From positions 186,001-250,000 of the forward strand of contig NZ_CP047935.1 of NCBI RefSeq assembly GCF_014279995.1: 64,000 bases of DNA, written 5' to 3'. Below, in pieces: positions 1 to 10,589 of this stretch (positions within the stretch are counted from its first letter, which is position 1; every line of letters starts with the position of its first letter). This DNA comes from Synechococcus sp. BIOS-E4-1. Lineage in GTDB: Bacteria > Cyanobacteriota > Cyanobacteriia > PCC-6307 > Cyanobiaceae. The notes under the pieces were generated by a model. That model worked only from the letters and a program-made list of their open reading frames with translations, did not search any database and had not been told where the DNA came from. The position numbers were made by a program, and so were the translations under genes.

Positions 1-872
1 AGCGCCAGGAAGGCGAAGGAAAACAACGCGGAGAGTGCCGAGGTCAGCGCGCCAGCTCCGATGTAGCTGCGGATTTTGGAGATGGCGCTGAGCCCGACGT
101 AGATCTCACCTTTGCTGTGATCAGCTGTAAATCCTGATGGAAGCTTGAGGAAATGCTCCCAGACCCCGATCTGTAGGCGTTGGTTGCCAATGGTTTCCAG
201 CCGCAGGATCATCAGCCCTTGCAGGTACTGGCTGGTGATTGAAGCCACCACGACCATGGCGACGACCAGGAGACTTTCAGCCAGCCACCAGAGATCGCTT
301 TGCGGGAGCACCGAGGAGACCAGTGTGTTCGTGAGGATGGGAATGGAAAGGCTGAACATCAGCACGATCAGGGAGATCAGCAGAAGCAGCCCTATGGCAC
401 CCAATTCCGGCTGGTAAGCGAGACGGGCAATCTCAGTGACCCCGTCAATCTGATCGCGAAAGCTGCGATGCAGTTCCTGTGCGGTATCAGCGAAGACGGG
501 CCATGGCGCCTTCGTGATTCGAATGGTGCGACCGTTACGGATGGTGATCAGGCTGTTCTTCTGTCCATCCCTGTAAAGCAAGTAAGGCTGGCGATCGTCA
601 GCTTTATGAATGACTAAAAGGGGGTATTCGCCCTTTTCAAGATCCCCCGGTAGGGACACTGTTCTGTAGTAAATATTGTTGAAATCGAGGCAGGTGAGGA
701 TGTCGCCTTCCACTCGATCCAGTCGTTTGTTAGGCATATTGAGCAGGCGCAGCGCAGCGCTGATCAACATCACTGAATCACCGGCTGTGCGCGAAACATC
801 TGTTTGTCTTGGGCGCAGAGAATAAATCTGTCGGTCAAGTCGGTTGAGATAGCCTCCGTCGCTTTTACTCAT
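1..872 (-). CDS. NHLM/NHLP-like ABC exporter, second subunit (3' part outside window)
   Basis: The frame is open from an ATG at 870-872 to the window edge, giving at least 290 residues, so the gene is partial. The visible part has about 170 soluble N-terminal residues and then at least two hydrophobic segments (around 460-360 and 300-240) of an ABC transporter membrane domain. The ATPase domain must lie beyond the edge. The ATG overlaps the stop of the upstream exporter gene (ATGA), so the two are translationally coupled. NHLM/NHLP bacteriocin-type systems are known to pair a peptidase-type ABC protein with a second permease/ATPase, and this gene fits the second slot. Because the neighbour's ATPase is degenerate, this subunit probably carries the working catalytic site. 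That is inference, since its ATPase is not visible. Confidence 0.7.
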   Translation of the reverse strand, partial: MSKSDGGYLNRLDRQIYSLRPRQTDVSRTAGDSVMLISAALRLLNMPNKRLDRVEGDILTCLDFNNIYYRTVSLPGDLEKGEYPLLVIHKADDRQPYLLYRDGQKNSLITIRNGRTIRITKAPWPVFADTAQELHRSFRDQIDGVTEIARLAYQPELGAIGLLLLISLIVLMFSLSIPILTNTLVSSVLPQSDLWWLAESLLVVAMVVVASITSQYLQGLMILRLETIGNQRLQIGVWEHFLKLPSGFTADHSKGEIYVGLSAISKIRSYIGAGALTSALSALFSFAFLA

Positions 873-2974
873 GTCAGGGCTCTTCGCTCAAGCGTCATCA
901 CGCGGTCGTAGCCCTTGGCCATGCCTCGTTCCGAAAGGCTCACAAGAGTGATGCCTTCCTCTCGGCAATAAGCGTGAATCCGTTGCTCATCCTGCTTGCG
1001 AAGTTTGCTGGTGTCGACATCCAGCAGTAGGACCCGTGGATGCCCACATAGCGCCCTTGCAATCGAGAATTGAATTTTCTGGCTGCTGCAGAGGATCTGT
1101 TCAGCATTTTCGAGATGATGCTCGAAACCTGCTTCAAAGCGTTCGATCCAATCTGTTAAGCCAACAATATCTGCAGCACGTGTTGCATCGCTGCGATGAC
1201 AATCCATCCGCCACGCGGTGATGTTCTCAAGTAGATTTCCTGAAAACAAGCTTGGATTTTCGTCGACATAACTAACTTTGCTGTGCCACTGCCTGCTGTC
1301 GATTGACGTGATGGGCTTGCCATTCACAAGGAGCTCTCCTTCAGTATGTTCAAGCAGTCCGCTGATGATTCTCAGTAACACTGTTTTTCCTGAGCCACTT
1401 TCGCCACACAGCAAGATCTGTTCACCTTGACTGATGTGATCGCTGAAATCTTTGAGGACGGGATCATCGAACTGACTGAAACGGCAGCCAAGATCATTCA
1501 TTCTGATGTCCAGGCTGTTCATGTCGTCGGATGACTCTTTGCTCGTGTTGTCATCGTCAGCACGATCGAGGGCGCGATGCCAGGAATCTTGTTCCCCCTG
1601 GCAAAGGTCGTCGTAGAGCAACAGCAAGCCCTGAAGTGATTGCCAGCCATTGCTGATGGCTGGAATCGATTGCAGAGAGTCGCTGATCTGTCCTTGGATA
1701 AAGACGAAGGCAAGCAGGCTGCCGAGAGAAACGCTGCCCTGGATGATCAGCAGGCCGCCAACTCCGAGAAGCAAGACTTGTGTGGCGAAGATTGTTCCAT
1801 TGATGGTCACATTGCGTTTGACCTTCTGCTCGCCAATGATCTGATTCTCGTAAACTCCTTCTGCAAAAAAACTTTGCCACTTCTGCAGCATGCTGAATTC
1901 AGTGCCGCTGCCTTTGAAGGAGTAAAGATTATTGATCAGTTGAAATGCTGTTGCATAGCGTGAATTGTTGGCTTTTTGACGGATCGTCAGATTGTCAGAA
2001 GTCTTGCTCGTGACCACGTAGGAAGCTCTCAGAATCACCACAAAACCCAGCAGGAGCAGCAGGAATAAAGGGAAGGAAATAAAAGCTGAGAAGACTACAA
2101 TCAGCAAAGCAGTCCACAAACCAAGAATTGGCGAAAGGAACGAAAAAATTCCTGTATATGGCATGTAGTAGGGGTACATCAGTCGGGAAGCCAGATCGCC
2201 ACTCTTGCGCAGTGTCAGGAAGTCGTAGCTACGCGTGAATAGAGTCTCGAAGACTTCATCGGCCATTCGTCTTTCAAGTACGAAGACCATCCTTCTCAGC
2301 AACAAGTTGGAGAGCAGAGCCATGCAGACACTCAGTGAGAGTGCGATCAGTGAGAGCCAGACGATCGGGATGCCGAATGAAAGACGGTTTTGTTGCAGAA
2401 ACTGATCGATGAACTGCGAAGAGCAGGCCGCAATCATCAAGGTCGGAATCACCGATCCTGTTGACAGTAAAAACAAGGCCAGCACTGATCTTCGCAGCGG
2501 TATCACCGATTTGAAAGTGCTTTGCCAGAACGGCGTACGTTGGCTACGGCTGAAACCTGCCGTTGTTGTTAACGGCAGAAGCAGAGTTCCTCTGAACTCT
2601 TTGAGCTCTTGTTGTTGTCTGCCATTGGCCGTGTTGTAGATCTCTGCGCAATCCTGGTGGCTCGCGAGAATGACGCCATAACAGTTGCGGCTGTCGATGC
2701 TGATGGCCGGCTCTCTCAAGTTTTGGATGCGTTTGTCGGCGGTTTCGTCGTTGTTTAGGTTTTCCCATTGCCCTGCCAGTCCAAAGGATTCGGCAGCCTT
2801 CAACAGCTTCTCTGGAGTGATGCCATCGCGGGTGACGCCAGAGGCTGAGCTCAGTTCTCGAAGGGTGCAAGTTTTCCCATGGCAAGCCAGGGCAATGCCG
2901 AGAGCCACTGCTCCGGATTCAGCCTCCACATTTTGCAGAAGTTGGGGCAATTTGTACGGAGGCTTTTCTGGCAT
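869..2974 (-). CDS. NHLM/NHLP-like ABC exporter with degenerate C39-like domain
   Basis: This is an inner-membrane ABC exporter of type I secretion (701 residues from the ATG at 2972-2974, preceded by GGAGAA; an upstream GTG at 3052 is less likely). Domains in order are a C39-like domain (about 1-135), a transmembrane block (about 150-440) and an ATPase (about 480-700). In active C39 peptidases the first motif holds a catalytic Cys. Here it reads ESGAVAL, with Ser in that place, so leader cleavage is unlikely. Walker A (GESGSGKT) is intact, but the signature motif is unrecognisable (CSSQKIQF), Walker B reads LLLDVD without the catalytic Glu, and the H-loop His is missing (LVSLSERG). It is probably the structural half of a heterodimer with the next gene. 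The substrate is unknown. Confidence 0.8.
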   Translation of the reverse strand: MPEKPPYKLPQLLQNVEAESGAVALGIALACHGKTCTLRELSSASGVTRDGITPEKLLKAAESFGLAGQWENLNNDETADKRIQNLREPAISIDSRNCYGVILASHQDCAEIYNTANGRQQQELKEFRGTLLLPLTTTAGFSRSQRTPFWQSTFKSVIPLRRSVLALFLLSTGSVIPTLMIAACSSQFIDQFLQQNRLSFGIPIVWLSLIALSLSVCMALLSNLLLRRMVFVLERRMADEVFETLFTRSYDFLTLRKSGDLASRLMYPYYMPYTGIFSFLSPILGLWTALLIVVFSAFISFPLFLLLLLGFVVILRASYVVTSKTSDNLTIRQKANNSRYATAFQLINNLYSFKGSGTEFSMLQKWQSFFAEGVYENQIIGEQKVKRNVTINGTIFATQVLLLGVGGLLIIQGSVSLGSLLAFVFIQGQISDSLQSIPAISNGWQSLQGLLLLYDDLCQGEQDSWHRALDRADDDNTSKESSDDMNSLDIRMNDLGCRFSQFDDPVLKDFSDHISQGEQILLCGESGSGKTVLLRIISGLLEHTEGELLVNGKPITSIDSRQWHSKVSYVDENPSLFSGNLLENITAWRMDCHRSDATRAADIVGLTDWIERFEAGFEHHLENAEQILCSSQKIQFSIARALCGHPRVLLLDVDTSKLRKQDEQRIHAYCREEGITLVSLSERGMAKGYDRVMTLERRALT

Positions 2975-2985
2975 CGTTCTCCGCG

Positions 2986-4344
2986 TTATGTTGCGCCGCC
3001 GCGCTGAGGAGTGAGCATTGGTGCACTGGTTCCGCTGAATTGCCGGAGCCACGGAATCAGCAAACTGATTGGACGCACTGTTTGGGTGGTGATCTGCAGA
3101 CTGAGCAGATCACCTTCACGGACCGGATAGGGGATGCGTCCTGCTGAGGACCACTTCAGTCCTTCCTTATTGCTGTCGGTGCTCTTCGGGTCTTCTTCAA
3201 GTTGGATCGTGATCAGAATTGGTTCAGGAATCAGGTTGGAGATTTCGATGGCCTCTCCTTCACTACCAAGGCTCTGCCTGATTTCAGTGAGAGAGGCAGG
3301 TAACACTTCCACGCTCTTCACCTTGGCCAGCAGACCTCCGTACTGTGCCTGGCTCATGCCTGTGGGAGTCGCCAGAACCTTCATGCCTGGACGGACCTGT
3401 TGGGCTGAAGCCTGCGAGAGAAAGCCTGGGATCTGTTCAGGAAGTTTGCTGAGAGATTGCCTGGAGACCCTGAGCACAGCATCGTTTTGCTGCACCTCAC
3501 TCAGGTGGGGTGCCAGAACATCGGTGATGAATAAATCGTGTTTGGCAAAGATCAGGCTGACGTCGGCATAGGTTCGCAGTGCCTTGACGAGTTCTGTCTC
3601 GGCCGAATCCACCGCGATTTTGGATTGCAGCAATTGGGCCTGGTTCACTGCCAGTCGCTCCTGATGAGACAACACTTCGCTGCGGATGGCATCCACGCGA
3701 CTTTGCTGGCTCAGATACTTCGCCCGGCTTGCATAGCCGCGGGAATTCAGCTCACGAATGGTTTCCAAGAATTCGTTCTGCGTCTCGACTTCGTTCTTCA
3801 GAAGCTCGATTTTTCTCTTCAATGCGAGGTCGATCGTCGTGAGTTCCTTTTCGGTTAAACGCAGGGTTTTTTCACTGAGCCGATAGGCATCCAGGCTGTC
3901 CTGCAAGGCAGCCCATTGAGCCGGTGCTTCCACCCAGCTCAGTAAAGATCCGCGTGCGATTTGTTCTGTGCTCAAACTGCCGGTTCGATCGAGGTTGGGC
4001 GTGTCTGTCAGTGCCAGCACCTGCGCTGCCAGCTCAGCGGTCTGAGCAGCGGTTTTTTGGATTCCGAGCTGACTGATCTCAAACAGCTCTCGGTCGCGCT
4101 GACTGGCTGCCACGCCATCGGCGTTGAAATTGTGGTGGAGTTCACCCTCGCTGAGGCTGAGCAGCCGGCGATTATTGCCCTTGCGGATCATCAGGCCGAA
4201 TCCGTCCACGTAGATCGGAACCTTTGCAAAACAGGCCCAAAGCAGCCCTCCAGTGCTGATCAACAGCGTGATGATGATCGCCGCTCTTAAGGGCGATGAG
4301 ATCAGACGGACCGAGGTGTATTCGCTGGTGGAGGGCTTGTTCAT
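2986..4344 (-). CDS. HlyD-like membrane fusion (adaptor) protein of type I secretion
   Basis: The 452-residue product has one N-terminal transmembrane helix (about residues 16-36), a beta-barrel/lipoyl-like start (YVDGFGLMIRKG), a long helical hairpin rich in Q, E, L and A (about 80-250), and a C-terminal barrel region. This is the HlyD/NHLM-HlyD plan, in which the adaptor links the inner-membrane ABC exporter to the outer-membrane channel. The ATG at 4342-4344 overlaps the stop of the TolC-like gene (ATGA), and the ABC gene starts 11 bases after its stop. The four genes therefore look like one transcription unit. The substrate cannot be read from the sequence. Confidence 0.85.
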   Translation of the reverse strand: MNKPSTSEYTSVRLISSPLRAAIIITLLISTGGLLWACFAKVPIYVDGFGLMIRKGNNRRLLSLSEGELHHNFNADGVAASQRDRELFEISQLGIQKTAAQTAELAAQVLALTDTPNLDRTGSLSTEQIARGSLLSWVEAPAQWAALQDSLDAYRLSEKTLRLTEKELTTIDLALKRKIELLKNEVETQNEFLETIRELNSRGYASRAKYLSQQSRVDAIRSEVLSHQERLAVNQAQLLQSKIAVDSAETELVKALRTYADVSLIFAKHDLFITDVLAPHLSEVQQNDAVLRVSRQSLSKLPEQIPGFLSQASAQQVRPGMKVLATPTGMSQAQYGGLLAKVKSVEVLPASLTEIRQSLGSEGEAIEISNLIPEPILITIQLEEDPKSTDSNKEGLKWSSAGRIPYPVREGDLLSLQITTQTVRPISLLIPWLRQFSGTSAPMLTPQRGGAT

Positions 4345-5810
4345 GGATCAGTTGTCCTTGACTTCATCAGGGCGCGGATCTGTGGCTGAAATGGTTTCGG
4401 CCACTGTGCGGAGTAGCGGTAGAGCTCTGCGATCGCATTGCGATAAATCAGACGCAAGGATTTGTTCTGTTCCGCAGCATCACCAAGCAACTCGGTGGCC
4501 TGCACCACTGTGGTGATGTCACCAACGCCGGCTGCATAGCGCGCTGATGCGACATTCACTGCCTCCCTTGCTGTCTCCAGAGCTTCTTGCGACTGAGGCA
4601 GGGCCAGTCTGGACGTCAGATAAGAGGAGTAACTGCGACGGATCTGGTTCCCCACCCGGTCGCGTTCCTGTTGGGCTTTTTGTCTCTGCGCTTTTGCCAA
4701 GCTGCGATTGGCCGCGGCGCGTGCTGTCTGTACACCACCATCGAAGAAGTTCCAGTTGAAGCCGAGGCCAATCGCCAGATCGGTGTCGGTTGAGTTGCCA
4801 CGGTCTCCGGAGTTGCTGGTGCCAATCGGGCCATCGATGATTCCTTCTGAATAGGTTGCGTATCCATTGGCTGTGAGGGACAGCACAGGTAGGTAAAGGT
4901 TGAGAAGCCGCCTTGCCTCCCAATCATCTGCTTCCGCTTCTGCCAGAGAAAGGCGAATCTCCTCTCGCAGGGCTAAACCCTCATCAATCGTTTGCGGCAA
5001 GGAGAGCTCCCAGTTGGCAAAATCGTTGCTGCTGAGCTCCGCTGGAATCACAGAACTTCCTGGAGGCCGCCCCATGATGCGTGCAAGATCGGATGCGATC
5101 TGTAGTTGTGACCTATAAAATCCGTCCAGTTCAGTGAGCTGGCTGAGCAGCAGCGTTTTCTGCTGAGACACGTCTCCAATGTGAAGTAGACCGCCTCTGA
5201 ATTGCTCCTCGATGATGTCAAGTTGCCTGAGGTTGCGCTCATAAATCTTTTCATAAATCTGAATTAATCGTTGATTTTCTTGTAGTTCGTAGTAGCTGAT
5301 TTGGGTGTCAAGAACAATGCTTCGAGCAATCACGTCAAAGGTAAATTGTTCTGCCTTAAGTAAGGAGTTAGACCGATTGATTGCCGGCTGGCGAGTTGGT
5401 TCTAAAAAGCTCCAGCTTACCTGCAGTCCAAGAGATCCCAGGCTGTAATTATTGAATTCATAGGTGGAGCTTTCATCGCTGCCTTGGGGGTAGGAAATGA
5501 TGTCAGTCTCGAAGTATTGACCTAGTAGCGGTGTTGATTCGCTGTATGTGAAAAAGCCCGCTGTTGGAGACCAGCGGCGTTGTTCGGAGGCGAGCAGAGA
5601 GCGGCGAGCCCTGATTGTTTCCACAGCTGCCAAGAGTTGTGGGTTGTTACGCAATGTCGCCTCGATCGCATCTGCGAGGTTGATCTGTTCTGACTGATTC
5701 AGCAGTTCCCGTGCAGGCTGCAGTTCCGAGGGGACTGGAGGTTGCGAGTGCCCAAGTCCCAGCACGGCTGCACACCCTCCGAGACACAATCTGAAGACAG
5801 ATTTTTTCAT
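4341..5810 (-). CDS. TolC-like outer-membrane efflux/secretion channel
   Basis: The 489-residue product has an N-terminal signal-like segment (residues 1-23) followed by the internally repeated OEP/TolC plan. Each half begins with a helix of the type DAIEATLRNNPQLLAA and contains strand-helix units, with a glycine-rich link and WNFFDGG near residue 345. TolC trimers form the outer-membrane and periplasmic tunnel of type I secretion. It is the first gene of the secretion set and is coupled by ATGA to the adaptor gene. The 302 bases upstream separate it from a divergent TPR gene and should hold its promoter. Confidence 0.88.
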   Translation of the reverse strand: MKKSVFRLCLGGCAAVLGLGHSQPPVPSELQPARELLNQSEQINLADAIEATLRNNPQLLAAVETIRARRSLLASEQRRWSPTAGFFTYSESTPLLGQYFETDIISYPQGSDESSTYEFNNYSLGSLGLQVSWSFLEPTRQPAINRSNSLLKAEQFTFDVIARSIVLDTQISYYELQENQRLIQIYEKIYERNLRQLDIIEEQFRGGLLHIGDVSQQKTLLLSQLTELDGFYRSQLQIASDLARIMGRPPGSSVIPAELSSNDFANWELSLPQTIDEGLALREEIRLSLAEAEADDWEARRLLNLYLPVLSLTANGYATYSEGIIDGPIGTSNSGDRGNSTDTDLAIGLGFNWNFFDGGVQTARAAANRSLAKAQRQKAQQERDRVGNQIRRSYSSYLTSRLALPQSQEALETAREAVNVASARYAAGVGDITTVVQATELLGDAAEQNKSLRLIYRNAIAELYRYSAQWPKPFQPQIRALMKSRTTDP

Positions 5811-6112
5811 CCGCGAAGTGAGGATCGGCTTCCGGACAGTCTCTGGAACTTAATGGTTGCTTTATGAGCTGGCAAGACGCTCCATGATCATTGTTTGAGG
5901 CTTGTGACTCTCCTGGTTCCGAACTTCAAGATCGCCAACTCACTTTCACCGGGTTGATCTCGATACGATACTAAAACCTTTGGAATGTCTTCCTGCGAGG
6001 GGTTTCCTTTCGCTTGCAGCTTGAGGTTCTAGGGCGCATTTTTTGACAGAGCGACGGTCATGGTTCGGGGGCTTGATCATCAGCAGTTAATGGATGAACA
6101 GGGGCTTTTGAG
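5811..6112. other. Divergent intergenic region between tolC-like and TPR genes
   Basis: This stretch of 302 bases lies between two divergent genes and must carry both promoters. I see no RNA gene, strong terminator or repeat in it. Confidence 0.4.
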
Positions 6113-6904
6113 ATGAGGTGGAAGCAACTCCTGCTCGGCTGGTGCCTGTCTCTGCTGGTGGTTTTGTTTCCCATCTCCGCAGAGGCCACTGAGGTGGATT
6201 CGCTGCCGCAGCTGTTCGATCGTGCTCTCGCGCTCAGCCGTGCCGGGGATCCGCAGCAGGCACTTCCGGTCTGGGATCAGGTGCTGGATCTCGCTCCAAA
6301 CGATGCTGCGGCCTGGAGTAATCGCGGCAATGTGCGTCTGATGCTTGGTGATCCAGAGGGGGCCATCGCCGATCAAACCCGATCGATTGAGCTTGCTCCT
6401 GAGGATGCTGACCCCCGTCTCAATCGCGGCACAGCAGAAGAGGCGTTGCAGCGCTGGTCTGAGGCAGCAGCCGATTACGACTGGATTTTGGAAAGAGACC
6501 CGAGCGATGCCTCAGCCCTTTACAACCTTGGCAATGTGCGTGGATCCGAAGGTGAATGGCAGGAAGCCCAGCGTCTCTATCGTTTGGCTGCCGACGCCAG
6601 GCCAGGATTCGCGATGGCTCGATCGAGTGATGCTCTGGCTCTTTATCAGCTCAATGATCTGAAAGAAGCAGAGCGAAACCTGCGCAATCTGATCCGGCGC
6701 TACCCACTGTTCGCTGATGCGAGAGCGGCTTTGAGTGCTTTGCTCTGGAGTGAAGGTTCGCGTGGTGAAGCGGAAAGCCATTGGGCCGCTGCCTCTGGTC
6801 TTGACCCCAGTTATCGCGATGCCGCCTGGCTGGCCGAGGTGCGTCGTTGGCCGCCACGGCCGATTGCTGATCTTGAGCGCTTTCTTGCTCTGGAGGTGTC
6901 ATGA
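6113..6904 (+). CDS. Exported TPR-repeat protein
   Basis: The 263-residue product has a signal peptide (about residues 1-26, cleavage near AEA-TEV) followed by tetratricopeptide repeats over most of its length. Examples are the blocks around AAAWSNRGNVRLMLGDPEGA and SALYNLGNVRGSEGEWQEA. Such proteins are scaffolds in the thylakoid lumen or periplasm, and no catalytic site is visible. The stop overlaps the start of the M20 amidohydrolase (ATGA), so they form an operon. Similar signal-bearing TPR proteins are common in marine picocyanobacteria. The specific partner is unknown. Confidence 0.8.
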   Translation: MRWKQLLLGWCLSLLVVLFPISAEATEVDSLPQLFDRALALSRAGDPQQALPVWDQVLDLAPNDAAAWSNRGNVRLMLGDPEGAIADQTRSIELAPEDADPRLNRGTAEEALQRWSEAAADYDWILERDPSDASALYNLGNVRGSEGEWQEAQRLYRLAADARPGFAMARSSDALALYQLNDLKEAERNLRNLIRRYPLFADARAALSALLWSEGSRGEAESHWAAASGLDPSYRDAAWLAEVRRWPPRPIADLERFLALEVS

Positions 6905-8073
6905 ACCTCACTGCCACCTGGATAGAGCGCCTGGATGCCCTGTTGCCGGAGTTGATCGAGTTTCGCCGTCATCTGCATGCCCATCCTGAGCTCAGTGGGG
7001 AAGAGCACCAAACCGCTGCATTGATCGCGGGCGATCTGCGTCAGGCCGGTTGGCGCGTTCGTGAAGGCGTTGGCCGCACGGGTGTGGTGGCTGATCTTGG
7101 CCCCGAACAGGGTCCCAAACTCGGCTTGCGCGTGGATATGGATGCACTGCCCATTGAGGAGCTAACGGACTTGCCTTATGCATCCATGCGGCAGGGAGTG
7201 ATGCATGCCTGTGGGCATGACCTGCACAGCACGGTTGGTTTGGGGGTGGCCCGACTGCTGGCGGCTGAGCGGCAATTACCTGTTGGGATGCGCCTGTTGT
7301 TTCAGCCGGCTGAGGAAATCGCTCAGGGCGCTCGCTGGATGCGCGAGGCGGGAGCCACCGATGGCCTTCAAGCGTTGTTCGGTTTGCATGTGTTCCCCTC
7401 TTTGCCTGTGGGCAGCGTGGGTTTGCGCAGTGGCAGTCTGACGGCCGCGGCGGGTGAGTTGGAGATTGAGATCAACGGTCAGGCTGGCCACGGTGCCAGG
7501 CCTCATCAGTCGGTGGACGCGATCTGGATCGCTTCGAGGGTGGTCACTGGCCTCCAGGAAGCCATCAGTCGCAGGCTTGATGCCTTACAGCCAGTGGTGG
7601 TGAGCTTCGGGCGTATCGAAGGAGGCAAGGCGTTCAATGTGATTGCCGATCGGGTCACGTTGCTGGGAACGGTGCGCTGTCTCTCCAACGAGCTGCACGA
7701 CCATCTGCCCGATTGGATCGAGCAGACGGTGCGGGCTCTTTGCGAGGGTTTCGGTGCCACGGCAACGGTTCGCTATCGCTGCATTGCTCCACCGGTTGAT
7801 AACGACCCCAAGCTCACGGCCCTGCTTGAGCGCTGTGCCATCGAGCAACTGGGCGCTGACCAGGTCCTGCGCTTGGAGCAACCCTCTTTGGGGGCTGAGG
7901 ATTTCGCAGAGTTGATCAGGGATGTGCCGGGCATGATGTTTCGCATCGGTGTTGCGGGTCCTGATGGCTGTGCGCCGCTGCACAACGGCCATTTTCTTCC
8001 GGATGAACGCTGCCTGGAGGTTGGGATCCGGGTGCTCACCGCGGCGATGCTGGCTTGGGAACCGATGAGATGA
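6901..8073 (+). CDS. M20-family N-acyl-amino-acid amidohydrolase
   Basis: This 390-residue metallo-amidohydrolase belongs to the M20D group (hippurate hydrolase, IAA-amino acid hydrolase, N-acetyl-amino acid deacetylase). Visible metal and catalytic motifs are VDMDALPIEE (near 78-87), MHACGHDLHST (near 101), QPAEE (near 138) and a C-terminal LHNGHF. The dimerisation domain lies between about 180 and 295. The family removes acyl groups from amino acids or small conjugates in the cytoplasm, and the exact substrate cannot be told. The start overlaps the TPR gene (ATGA) and the stop overlaps the next small gene (ATGA). Confidence 0.88.
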   Translation: MNLTATWIERLDALLPELIEFRRHLHAHPELSGEEHQTAALIAGDLRQAGWRVREGVGRTGVVADLGPEQGPKLGLRVDMDALPIEELTDLPYASMRQGVMHACGHDLHSTVGLGVARLLAAERQLPVGMRLLFQPAEEIAQGARWMREAGATDGLQALFGLHVFPSLPVGSVGLRSGSLTAAAGELEIEINGQAGHGARPHQSVDAIWIASRVVTGLQEAISRRLDALQPVVVSFGRIEGGKAFNVIADRVTLLGTVRCLSNELHDHLPDWIEQTVRALCEGFGATATVRYRCIAPPVDNDPKLTALLERCAIEQLGADQVLRLEQPSLGAEDFAELIRDVPGMMFRIGVAGPDGCAPLHNGHFLPDERCLEVGIRVLTAAMLAWEPMR

Positions 8074-8291
8074 ACCGTCCTCCCCGCACCCGTTTGCATG
8101 TGTTGTTGTCCTTGGCAGCGCCACTGCTGGTGTGCCTTGGGGTGCTGGCGCTTGTCCAGAGGGAGGGCACGGAGCGTTGGCAGTCTGTTCCTGCCATCCT
8201 GGTTGGCTCCGGCTTAATGATCCACGCTGTAGTGGGCCGCCGCCGCCGCCGCTACAGGCTGCTGGTGGCTTTGCGGAGCAGTCGTTTTTAG
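8070..8291 (+). CDS. Small two-helix membrane protein (DUF3188-like)
   Basis: The 73-residue product has two hydrophobic helices (about residues 10-30 and 42-58) and an Arg-rich tail (GRRRRRYR). The ATG at 8070 overlaps the stop of the amidohydrolase gene, which decides this start over one 15 bases upstream. The size and plan resemble DUF3188 proteins of picocyanobacteria, but I assign that from memory of the family. The function is unknown. Confidence 0.6.
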   Translation: MNRPPRTRLHVLLSLAAPLLVCLGVLALVQREGTERWQSVPAILVGSGLMIHAVVGRRRRRYRLLVALRSSRF

Positions 8292-8304
8292 GAGAATTGA
8301 GTTC

Positions 8305-8931
8305 ATGGCTTCCACACCAGAGCAGCCCCAGGGAGGTGAACCTGATCTCAACGTCCTCAGGGAGGCGATCGGTTCTGGTGATCCATTGCAGGCCATGCCG
8401 GCTCTCACCCAGTTGCGATTCTGCAGTGATGAGGATGCGGTTCCTCTGTTGGTGCTGGGCAGTGAGCAGGAGGCCTTTCTGGTGCGCTCCCTGAGCTGCA
8501 GCGGCTTGGGCTACAAGCGCACCGAGCAGGGTTGGACTGTCTTGGAGCGGCTTCTGCGCAGCGATGCTGATGCGAATGTGCGCGCCGAAGCCGCCAATGC
8601 CCTTGCGAGCTACGGCGTTGACCGAGCCTGGCCCTTACTGAGGGCAGCCTTCGAGGCCGACAGTGCATGGCTTGTGCGCTGCAGCATTCTTTCTGCTCTG
8701 GCCGAACAGCCTGAGATTGATTTTGAATGGCTGCTGGACCTGGCCAGTGCCGCGATCACTGATGCAGATGGCACGGTTCGCGTCAGCGGTGCCGAGATTC
8801 TTGGACGGATCGTTCGCGAGCGTGCGGATCAGCCGATTGGTGAGCAAGCCAGAGCTTTGTTGCAGCCACTCCAGCAGGACGGAGACCACCGGGTTGTGGC
8901 TGCGGCACTGAACGGCTTGCAGCTGCGTTGA
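8305..8931 (+). CDS. HEAT-repeat protein
   Basis: The 208-residue product is made of helical HEAT/PBS-lyase-type repeats. Recurrent patterns are DANVRAEAANALASYG, ADGTVRVSGAEILGRI and GDHRVVAAALNGL. In cyanobacteria such repeats occur in phycobilin lyases (CpcE/F, NblB-like) and in many uncharacterised scaffold proteins. No phycobilisome gene lies beside it, so a lyase role is not supported here. It starts 13 bases after the small membrane protein gene in the same direction. Confidence 0.7.
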   Translation: MASTPEQPQGGEPDLNVLREAIGSGDPLQAMPALTQLRFCSDEDAVPLLVLGSEQEAFLVRSLSCSGLGYKRTEQGWTVLERLLRSDADANVRAEAANALASYGVDRAWPLLRAAFEADSAWLVRCSILSALAEQPEIDFEWLLDLASAAITDADGTVRVSGAEILGRIVRERADQPIGEQARALLQPLQQDGDHRVVAAALNGLQLR

Positions 8932-8968
8932 CGGTGTGTTCTCAACGGCGTTGCTAGTAATTGGACAC

Positions 8969-9058
8969 CACTAGGGGTGCCTTGGATCGTTCGCGATCCT
9001 CTTGGCTGAGATCACACCCTCTGAACCTGATCCGGGTTATTCCGGCGCTAGGGAAGTG
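8969..9058 (+). promoter_or_regulatory. TPP riboswitch (THI element) upstream of thiC
   Basis: The conserved TPP aptamer cores are visible in order: CTAGGGGTGCC, GGCTGAGATCACACCC, CTGAACCTGATCCGGG and GCGCTAGGGAAG. It ends about 58 bases before the thiC ATG. TPP riboswitches repress thiamine synthesis genes when thiamine pyrophosphate is plentiful, and thiC is a standard target. Confidence 0.95.
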
Positions 9059-9068
9059 ACCAATGTGA

Positions 9069-10517
<1,449 letters not shown>

Positions 10518-10532
10518 TTGAGCTCCGCTCTG

Positions 10533-10574
10533 CATCACCACCAAAAGCAAGATTAATTGCTTTTGGTGGTGATG
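10533..10574 (+). terminator. Bidirectional hairpin between thiC and the decarboxylase gene
   Basis: A perfect 17-base inverted repeat (left arm CATCACCACCAAAAGCA, 8-base loop) lies between two convergent genes. There is no clean T tract, but the A/T-rich stem base and position suggest a shared terminator. Confidence 0.7.
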
Positions 10575-10589
10575 TATTGGGTTCGTGGT

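Noticed and set aside
9063-9068. ATG-TGA start-stop just after the TPP aptamer
   Set aside because: Probably chance; nothing shows that ribosomes use it.
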